10,561 bases of DNA from positions 1 through 10,561 of the forward strand of contig JAUWJP010000033.1 of assembly GCA_030607635.1 (NCBI GenBank), given 5' to 3'. This document shows, one piece after another, positions 5,813 to 10,561 of this stretch. Positions within the stretch are counted from its first letter, which is position 1. Every line of letters begins with the position of its first letter. The notes beneath the pieces were generated by a model. The model was not told where the DNA came from. It ran no database searches and worked only from the letters and a program-made list of their open reading frames with translations. The position numbers were made by a program, and so were the translations under genes. The stretch comes from Candidatus Aminicenantota bacterium (GTDB taxonomy: Bacteria; Acidobacteriota; Aminicenantia; Aminicenantales; Aminicenantaceae).

Positions 5813-7744
5813 CTATCCTTCTCCTCCGTACCTGGAGAGGACATCAGAATTAATCTTAAGGAAAACGTCGTATTTTATCTTAACTTTTTTTTCTTCTCTT
5901 AATTTGAACATATAAGATTGGAAGAATTTGTTCTTTTTTGCCTGTAGCAAATTTTCTTTTTCTGTTTCCTTATCTTTCTCAAGGTCTTCTTGGGTCACTT
6001 CTTTCCTGTCCAGTATTTTAATCAGGGCATAACCTTCTTCAAACTCGACGGGTTCGCTTCCTTCCTTTAAAGGAAGAGAAAAAGCGAGCTCATCGATTTT
6101 CGAATTTTCTCCGATAACGCTTAGATACTGTCCCCGTTTGTGTTCTTCGGCAGTGTTGTACTCAAGGCCATGTTTTTCGGCCAGGCTCTCAAGGCTTGCT
6201 TTTTTGAGTTCTGCCTTGACTTTTTTCATTTTTTCCAAGGCTTTCTCTTTCTTTCTTAAAGCCATGAATTCTTCTTTGATTTCTTTTTCCACTTCTTCAA
6301 AGTTAGCTTGGCGAGGAAGTTCAACTTTTTCGAGTTGGGCAATTCCCACACCTTTGTATGTATAGATAGGGGAAGACATTTCCTTTTCTTTGAGTTCGAA
6401 AAGAGTTGTGCTTATAGTGCCTGCAGAGTCAATGTCTTCTATGGTCTCTCCCTCTTTGAGAAGGCCCGTATTTTTTAATTCAAAGCCAATTATTTGAGCG
6501 ACTGCACTAAGGCTTTTTTCTTTTCTTGCCCTTTTTTCTAATCTGTTAATTCTCTCCTCAGCCATCTCTCTGGCTTCCTGGTCCTCGACGGCACTTTTTA
6601 TTCTTTCTTGGACTTCTTCAAGAGGCTTTATCCGCGATGGCTTTTTTTCTGTGACTTTAAGGATAGAAATCCCTTCTTCAAGTTCTACAGCGCCAGAAGC
6701 TTCCCCCTCAGAAAGTTTCTCAATTTCTGTCTTCTCCCTAGAGGATAATGTTTGCCACTCATAAAGACCCCAGTCCCCGGCGTTATTTGCTTTATTATCC
6801 TTGGAATGTTTTTTTGCTAAATTACCGAAATCTTCGCCGCCTTTAATTTTTTCTAAAATTCCCTGGGCTTCTGCCAAAACAAGCTCTTTTTCTTTCTCAT
6901 CATAAGGGAGATAGATTCTACTTGCCTTCAATCTTTCAGGATCTTTGAACTGTGATTCATTTTCTTTATAGTATTTTTCTATATCAAAATCAGTCAGTTC
7001 GATTGCTGCTTTCATGTCTTCTGGTTTGAGAAAGACAAATGCAGCTTCTCTTCTTTCAGGGATTTTGTATTTTTCTTTGTTCTTTTCAAAGTATTCCTTA
7101 ATTTCGCTTGAAAGGGGTTCCTCTTTCAGCTCTATCTTTTCAGTTTCAAGGATGACAAATTCCATCTTGGCGGATTCGTTCCTGTTTTTATAGCTTTCCC
7201 AAAGTTCTTCAGGGGTAAGAGTGATTCCAGCCGTGAGGACTTTCATGACTTTGTTGAGGATAATATCTTTTTTGAGGCTTTCTTCAAATTCTGAGATGGA
7301 AATCCGGTTCCATTCCAGAATTCTCTTGTATTCTTCAAACCCGATGAATTTTCCCTCCCTTTGAAAGACAGGATAACCGATAATTTTTTCTCGAATTTCT
7401 TCCGAAGAAGCATCTATTCCTAATTCTTGAGCTTTTTGAGAGAGAAGGGTTTGTTGGATGATCTGCTCGAGGACTTGTCTAGGAATATTGAGCTGCTGGA
7501 TGAGTTTACTATCGAGGTCTTGAAACTCTCTTTTTAATCCCTCAAGTCTTTGCCTTAGATTCTGGACGTAAAGATCCGCGGAAATCCTCTCTTTCCCTAT
7601 TGTGACAATAGCCCCTGTTGCTCTTGTTTCTCCCAAACGGCCAGCTCCTCCCCATACTGCAAAAATAGTAATAATAAAGGCAGCAATAACAAGCCATAGG
7701 AAGGGAGACAATTTCTTTACGTTTTTTCGCATTGCTTTTAACAT
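5813..7744 (-). CDS. ppiD: PpiD/SurA-like membrane-anchored periplasmic folding factor with parvulin domain
   Basis: A 643-residue protein close to the length of E. coli PpiD (about 620). After a basic start (RKNVKK) a single membrane segment spans about 14-32, so the rest should lie in the periplasm. Residues about 45-200 form a SurA_N-like chaperone region (SADLYVQNLRQRLEGL, RQVLEQIIQQTLLSQKAQELGI). A parvulin-type rotamase domain spans about 268-368, recognisable from FGNLAKKHSKDN...AGDWGLYEW and the closing GISILKVTEKK. The two conserved His positions of active parvulins are replaced: the usual ASHIL reads ASRIYL (R276), and the usual GYHII reads GISIL (S360). It is therefore probably a chaperone rather than an active isomerase, as has been reported for E. 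coli PpiD. The C-terminal third is helical and Lys/Glu-rich. AAGGTGAG precedes the ATG. It is last in the minus-strand series, after a 191-base repeat-bearing gap. The symbol denotes architecture; orthology is not proven. Confidence 0.88.
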   Translation of the reverse strand: MLKAMRKNVKKLSPFLWLVIAAFIITIFAVWGGAGRLGETRATGAIVTIGKERISADLYVQNLRQRLEGLKREFQDLDSKLIQQLNIPRQVLEQIIQQTLLSQKAQELGIDASSEEIREKIIGYPVFQREGKFIGFEEYKRILEWNRISISEFEESLKKDIILNKVMKVLTAGITLTPEELWESYKNRNESAKMEFVILETEKIELKEEPLSSEIKEYFEKNKEKYKIPERREAAFVFLKPEDMKAAIELTDFDIEKYYKENESQFKDPERLKASRIYLPYDEKEKELVLAEAQGILEKIKGGEDFGNLAKKHSKDNKANNAGDWGLYEWQTLSSREKTEIEKLSEGEASGAVELEEGISILKVTEKKPSRIKPLEEVQERIKSAVEDQEAREMAEERINRLEKRARKEKSLSAVAQIIGFELKNTGLLKEGETIEDIDSAGTISTTLFELKEKEMSSPIYTYKGVGIAQLEKVELPRQANFEEVEKEIKEEFMALRKKEKALEKMKKVKAELKKASLESLAEKHGLEYNTAEEHKRGQYLSVIGENSKIDELAFSLPLKEGSEPVEFEEGYALIKILDRKEVTQEDLEKDKETEKENLLQAKKNKFFQSYMFKLREEKKVKIKYDVFLKINSDVLSRYGGEG

Positions 7745-7775
7745 GATCTCACCTTAATTTTGTCTCATAGAATGT

Positions 7776-7922
7776 GGGGACAGTACAATATGGGGACAGG
7801 CCCCTTTTTCTAATGTCTTGTCCACGATTAATCACTGTCTTCTTTCTTACAGAAAAAGTAGCCTGTCTCCTTTTTTTCCGGGGACAGTTCATGTAGAAAA
7901 AGTAGCCTGTCTCCTTTTTTTC
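7776..7922. repeat. GGGGACAG / CTGTCTCC repeat tract with a perfect 28-base direct repeat
   Basis: The gap between the acyl-CoA dehydrogenase and PpiD-like genes holds two identical 28-base copies at 7851-7878 and 7895-7922 (16-base spacer, 44-base period), each with the core AGTAGCCTGTCTCC followed by a T-run. GGGGACAG occurs at 7776-7783, 7792-7799 and 7880-7887. The copy at 7880-7887 can pair (one G-U) with CTGTCTCC at 7863-7870 or at 7907-7914, giving two mutually exclusive hairpins. GGGG (7792-7795) can also pair with CCCC (7801-7804), ahead of five Ts. Similar GGGGACAG-rich repeats occur in many bacterial genomes, sometimes near REP-associated Y1 transposases; I recall this as a general pattern and see no transposase here. 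The tract could act as an mRNA processing or attenuation site between the two genes. Confidence 0.7.
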
Positions 7923-7935
7923 GCATCTAAACAAA

Positions 7936-9081
7936 TCAACATTCTTCTAATAAATATCGAGAGATGACCAGACGCTGAATCTCAGAAGTACCTTCATAGA
8001 TAGAGAAAACTCTGGCATCTCTATAAAGTTGCTCAATTAAAAATTCTTTTGAGTATCCATAGCCTCCGTGAATTTGTAAAGCTTGATAGGCAATTTTGTT
8101 CGCGGCTTCTGAAGCGAAGAGTTTGGCCATGGAGGATTCTTTGGTATAGGGTTTCCCTTTATCGATTAAATCAGCAGCCTTGTATGCTAGCAATCGAGCC
8201 GCATCTCTTAGTGTACTCATATCAGCAATCATGAATTGAATAGCCTGAAATTCGGAAATTTTTCTACCGAAGGCTTCTCTCTGTTGGGCATATTTAACTC
8301 CCTCTTCTATAGCCTTATCAGCGAGACCAACGGCTTGAGCAGCAAAGCCGATCCTTGAGCCGTCAAGGCAATGGAAGGCAATAGCTGCTCCTTTTCCTTC
8401 TTCTCCTAAAAGATTTCCTGCAGGAACTTGACAATCTTCCAAGACATATTCCGCAGTTAAAGAAGAATGCAGCCCCATCTTTTCTTCAATCTTGGAGGCT
8501 AAAAATCCTGGAAAATTTTTCTCTACGATAAACGCATTCAGTTTCTTCACGCCTGGTTTAACCTCTGTCGAGGCAAAAATAATAGAGGCATCTGCTTTGC
8601 TTCCAGCAGTAACCCATGATTTTGTCCCGTTTAAAATATAAAAGTCACCTTCCCTTATCGATTTCGTTTTAAGGTTTTTCGCATCTGAACCTGCTCCTGG
8701 CTCAGTCAAAGAAAAAGCTCCCAGCATCTCCCCTTTGGCCGCTTTTGGAAGATATTTTTCCTTCTGGGTCTTATTTCCAAACTTCATGATGGAGTAGCAA
8801 AAGAGCGAACAATGAACACTGACAATAACGGCTAGTGAAGGAGATGCCCGAGCGATTTCTTCAAGGGCAAGAATCAGGGATATGTGGTCTGTTTTTGTAC
8901 CTCCATATTCTGAGGGAATAGTCATACCCAGGATTCCTAGTTTTCCCAACTTATCTAAAAATTCATGAGGAAATTCGTGGGTATCTTCTAAGATTTTTAC
9001 TTTAGGTTCAATCTCCTTTTGGGCAAAATCCCTGACCATGGCTTTAAGTAGCTTTTGATCCTCTGTGAGCTCAAAATTCAT
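7936..9081 (-). CDS. Acyl-CoA dehydrogenase (FAD-dependent, short-chain/butyryl-type)
   Basis: It catalyses alpha,beta-dehydrogenation of acyl-CoA esters, passing electrons to an electron-transfer flavoprotein; cytoplasmic. Its 381 residues match the family length. The usual three parts are present: an N-terminal helical domain, a middle beta domain with the signature FSLTEPGAGSDAKN and the GTKSWVTAG strand, and a C-terminal helical domain with HGGYGYSKEF and RDARVFSIYEGTSEIQ. The Glu of IYEGTSEI (E363) sits at the catalytic-base position of short- and medium-chain enzymes (not the isovaleryl type). GAGG lies 4 bases before the ATG. It follows the HIT gene by 77 bases on the same strand and precedes the repeat tract. 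No etf, thiolase or enoyl-CoA hydratase gene is nearby, so the pathway (fatty acid, branched-chain amino acid or butyryl-CoA) cannot be told from context. Confidence 0.95.
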   Translation of the reverse strand: MNFELTEDQKLLKAMVRDFAQKEIEPKVKILEDTHEFPHEFLDKLGKLGILGMTIPSEYGGTKTDHISLILALEEIARASPSLAVIVSVHCSLFCYSIMKFGNKTQKEKYLPKAAKGEMLGAFSLTEPGAGSDAKNLKTKSIREGDFYILNGTKSWVTAGSKADASIIFASTEVKPGVKKLNAFIVEKNFPGFLASKIEEKMGLHSSLTAEYVLEDCQVPAGNLLGEEGKGAAIAFHCLDGSRIGFAAQAVGLADKAIEEGVKYAQQREAFGRKISEFQAIQFMIADMSTLRDAARLLAYKAADLIDKGKPYTKESSMAKLFASEAANKIAYQALQIHGGYGYSKEFLIEQLYRDARVFSIYEGTSEIQRLVISRYLLEEC

Positions 9082-9112
9082 TTTTCCTCTTTTTTCTTTT
9101 TTGAAAGTTTAC

Positions 9113-9136
9113 TTCCCTCTTCCGTCATAAAGGGAA
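9113..9136. repeat. Small dyad in the HIT / acyl-CoA dehydrogenase gap
   Basis: TTCCCT (9113-9118) and AGGGAA (9131-9136) form a 6-bp dyad with a 12-base spacer in the 77-base gap. On the transcribed (minus) strand no T-run follows it, so it is not a convincing terminator. It might be an mRNA processing hairpin, or chance. Confidence 0.2.
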
Positions 9137-9158
9137 AGCTATTTTGAACCTCAATTTT

Positions 9159-9656
9159 TTATGAGCCTAATTTTGCTTTCTGAAAAAGAGGAAAGAGCCG
9201 GTCGTATGTCATTTCGAGATTCTCTATCATCACCTTTGTTTCGCCCACGATAGGCATAAAATGCGAATCTCCGGTCCAGCGCGGTATCACATGTAGATGA
9301 TAATGATCGGTAACACCTGCCCCGGCACACTTGCCTAAATTCATACCGGTGTTGAAGCCTTGAGGACAATATTTCTTTCTCAGAGCCCTCAGGCTCAATT
9401 TGAGGAGATCTGTCATCTCATCAGTCGATTCTTTTTTTGCGCGCTCGAATGAAGAAATATGTTTGTAAGGAACAATCATCAGGTGGCCAACCGTATAAGG
9501 ATATTTATTCAACACAATGAAGTTGTGAGCGCCTCTAAAAAGGATGAACGCTCCTCTGTCGTCTTTTGATTTAAGAGCTTGGCAAAAAATGCATCCGCTC
9601 ATTTTGGATAATCGTCTGACGTATTCTTTTCTCCAAGGAGCAGAGATATATTCCAT
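9159..9656 (-). CDS. HIT-family nucleotide hydrolase/phosphorylase (Ap4A-type)
   Basis: A histidine-triad protein of 165 residues that would hydrolyse or phosphorolyse nucleotide substrates such as diadenosine tetraphosphate or AMP derivatives, in the cytoplasm. The triad is DHYHLHVIPRW, with H118, H120 and H122; the middle His would be the nucleophile. The N-terminus has the typical APWRKEYV and then GCIFC (C22, C25), a likely zinc site together with later His residues. NKYPYTVGHLMIVPYKH (50-66) is the usual core strand. Its ATG shares one base with the TAA of the upstream HU/IHF gene (TAATG), and no Shine-Dalgarno is visible, so translation probably depends on coupling. The preserved N-terminal MEYISAPWRKEY motif supports this start. 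It resembles bacterial HIT proteins often annotated as Ap4A phosphorylase-like; the exact substrate is not known. Confidence 0.93.
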   Translation of the reverse strand: MEYISAPWRKEYVRRLSKMSGCIFCQALKSKDDRGAFILFRGAHNFIVLNKYPYTVGHLMIVPYKHISSFERAKKESTDEMTDLLKLSLRALRKKYCPQGFNTGMNLGKCAGAGVTDHYHLHVIPRWTGDSHFMPIVGETKVMIENLEMTYDRLFPLFQKAKLGS

Positions 9657-9934
9657 TATTTACTATTTATCAGGTTTTTTAGGATTTTACTCGGCTTAAA
9701 GTACAAAACCTTCTTAGGAGGAACATGAACTGGTTCACCGGTTCGAGGATTTCTTCCTGAGCGTGAATTTCTTTGTCTGAAGCGGAAACTTCCGAAACCC
9801 CTTAATTCTATTTCTTCTCCCTTCAAGATCGCTTCTTTTATAGTCTGAAAAAAAAGATTTACGCCTGCTTCTGCCTCTTGCTTGGAAATGTTCATTTCTT
9901 TTGAAATTTTGTTGATTAAGTCGGCTTTAATCAT
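9656..9934 (-). CDS. HU/IHF-family DNA-bending protein
   Basis: A 92-residue nucleoid protein that bends DNA as a dimer. The family signature GFGSFRFRQRNSRSGRNPRTG (46-66) is present, with the intercalating proline (P63) in RNPRTGE and the arm continuing to VPPKKVLYFKPSK. The N-terminal helices start MIKADLINKISKEM as in HU/IHF subunits. Placement straight after rpsA matches ihfB in proteobacteria, but sequence alone does not separate IHF-beta from HU here; with a single visible gene a homodimer is the simpler assumption. Its ATG overlaps the rpsA stop (ATGA), and its AGGAGG (9942-9947, 7 bases upstream) is embedded in the final rpsA codons. It also overlaps the HIT gene by one base, so the three form a tight operon. 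Confidence 0.95.
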   Translation of the reverse strand: MIKADLINKISKEMNISKQEAEAGVNLFFQTIKEAILKGEEIELRGFGSFRFRQRNSRSGRNPRTGEPVHVPPKKVLYFKPSKILKNLINSK

Positions 9935-10561
9935 CTTTTTTCCTCCTTTTTCTCTACTTTTTCCTTTACTTTTTTCTCTACCTTTTTCTCTACTTTTTCC
10001 TTTACTTTTTCCTTTACTTTTTTCTCTACCTTTTTCTTTACCTTTTCCTCTATTTTTTTTTGAGATCGAATTTGTTTGAAATGATCCTTAAAGACATCCC
10101 CCAGAGTGAGCTTACTATCTTGGCTCTCAAGATATTTTTGATACTCTAACTTTTGGAGCTCTAAGTGAGCTTGTCTAAAGCTGAGTGATATTTTTTTCTC
10201 CTTAGGATTCAATTTTATGATTTTTGCAATTCTTTCTTCTCCTCGGGAAAAAGCCTCTTCTAGCTTTTCAATTTTCTGTTCGTCTAGCTCTGAAAGGAAA
10301 ACAATCCCTTCAATTCCTGGAGTAATTTCAACAAAAACTCCAAAATCAGTTAGGCGGACGATCTTGGTTTTAACAAGGTCTCCTAGCTTTTGTCGATTGA
10401 AAAAATCCTCCCAAATATCGCCTTCTAGCTGCTTAATGCCCAGCGATAATTTTTGCTTTTCCACATCAATGTTTAAAATGATGGCTTCCACTTCTTCATT
10501 AGCTTTTAGCTTTTCAGAAGGATGTTTTATTTTTTTCCAGGAGATATTAGAAATATGGATG
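9931..10561 (-). CDS. rpsA: Ribosomal protein S1, C-terminal part (5' end outside window)
   Basis: S1 binds mRNA on the 30S subunit during initiation. The frame is open to the right edge: codons at 10492-10560 encode IHISNISWKKIKHPSEK..., a typical S1-repeat segment, so the GTG at 10491 is internal and not a start. The visible part contains the end of one S1 domain (through LSLGIKQLEGDIWEDFF) and one complete, somewhat degenerate S1 domain (KTKIVRLTDFGVFVEITPGIEGIVFLSEL ... KISLSFRQAHLE). KQLEGDIWEDFF followed by a further S1 repeat is typical of rpsA rather than of RNase or PNPase S1 domains. A linker follows, and then an unusual basic/acidic tail with eight tetrapeptide units ending in Val. 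The stop TGA overlaps the ATG of the HU/IHF gene. The beginning of the gene, its length and its promoter are not visible. Confidence 0.92.
   Translation of the reverse strand, partial: IHISNISWKKIKHPSEKLKANEEVEAIILNIDVEKQKLSLGIKQLEGDIWEDFFNRQKLGDLVKTKIVRLTDFGVFVEITPGIEGIVFLSELDEQKIEKLEEAFSRGEERIAKIIKLNPKEKKISLSFRQAHLELQKLEYQKYLESQDSKLTLGDVFKDHFKQIRSQKKIEEKVKKKVEKKVKEKVKEKVEKKVEKKVKEKVEKKEEKR
9942..9947 (-). promoter_or_regulatory. Strong Shine-Dalgarno for the HU/IHF gene inside the rpsA coding tail
   Basis: AGGAGG lies 7 bases before the HU/IHF ATG and is read in frame as part of the final KKEEKR codons of rpsA. One sequence thus encodes the S1 tail and drives initiation of the next gene, alongside the ATGA stop-start overlap. 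Confidence 0.75.
9955..10050 (-). repeat. 12-base tandem repeat encoding an (E/K)(E/K)KV tail in S1
   Basis: Eight in-frame 12-base units encode EEKV, KKKV, EKKV, KEKV, KEKV, EKKV, EKKV, KEKV, followed by EKKEEKR and the stop. The units differ by only a few bases and the coding strand is nearly pure purine apart from the T of each GTA Val codon. Being a multiple of three, the array can expand or contract without a frameshift. Typical S1 proteins do not, as far as I know, end this way. Confidence 0.85.

Noticed and set aside
7851..7922. Two 28-base repeats as a minimal CRISPR array
   Set aside because: There are only two copies with a 16-base spacer, which is too short; the unit is T-rich and no cas genes are present.
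7749..7934. 61-codon minus-strand frame between the acyl-CoA dehydrogenase and PpiD-like genes
   Set aside because: It is made almost entirely from the repeat tract; the protein just mirrors the repeats and has no family features.
9882..10079. 65-codon plus-strand frame rich in Phe, Pro, Leu and Ser
   Set aside because: It is the antisense reading of the Lys/Glu/Val repeat tail of S1 and has no independent support.
10489..10491. GTG at 10491 as the start of the S1-domain gene
   Set aside because: The frame stays open upstream to the window edge and encodes conserved S1-repeat sequence (SWKKIKHPSEK), so the GTG is an internal Val codon.

Overview
The window looks like chromosomal DNA from an A+T-rich, Gram-negative (diderm) bacterium. 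The basis is a PpiD/SurA-type periplasmic foldase with one N-terminal membrane anchor, a sigma-54 activator, and an rpsA followed directly by an HU/IHF gene, an order known from proteobacterial rpsA-ihfB. Lys/Glu-rich, purine-rich coding strands and several protein types would fit Acidobacteriota or an Aminicenantes-like lineage. That is a weak guess, because the window holds no rRNA or other phylogenetic marker that I can score by eye. I found no tRNA, rRNA, transposase, phage gene or CRISPR array.

Left part (1-1991, plus strand): the last 33 codons of an unidentified gene, then a GAF / AAA+ / Fis-type sigma-54-dependent activator (173-1600), then a 92-residue protein with a CPCC motif and a charged helical tail (1713-1991). 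The 112-base gap between the last two holds a possible weak terminator, a GG-N10-GC element resembling a sigma-54 core, and an inverted repeat ending on the start codon of the small gene.

Middle (2033-4686, minus strand): a probable two-gene unit, an isoaspartyl dipeptidase (iadA-type) followed after 56 bases by an NhaC-family sodium antiporter. A sigma-70-like promoter lies upstream of iadA. A 341-base non-coding stretch (4687-5027) separates it from a divergently transcribed, motif-divergent PlsC-like acyltransferase (5028-5798, plus strand).

Right part (5813-10561, minus strand): transcription runs from the right edge: rpsA 3' part, HU/IHF, HIT-family hydrolase, acyl-CoA dehydrogenase, PpiD-like protein. 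The first three are translationally coupled (ATGA and TAATG overlaps). A repeat tract built on GGGGACAG / CTGTCTCC and a perfect 28-base direct repeat lies between the acyl-CoA dehydrogenase and PpiD genes. The PpiD-like gene meets the acyltransferase gene tail to tail across a 14-base gap spanned by a dyad.

Most genes are ordinary housekeeping or catabolic genes. The points most worth checking are the altered motifs in the acyltransferase, the Glu in place of the carboxylated Lys in IadA, the loss of both conserved histidines in the parvulin domain, the tetrapeptide-repeat tail of S1 and the GGGGACAG repeat tract. I see no clear sign of a wholly new multi-gene system.
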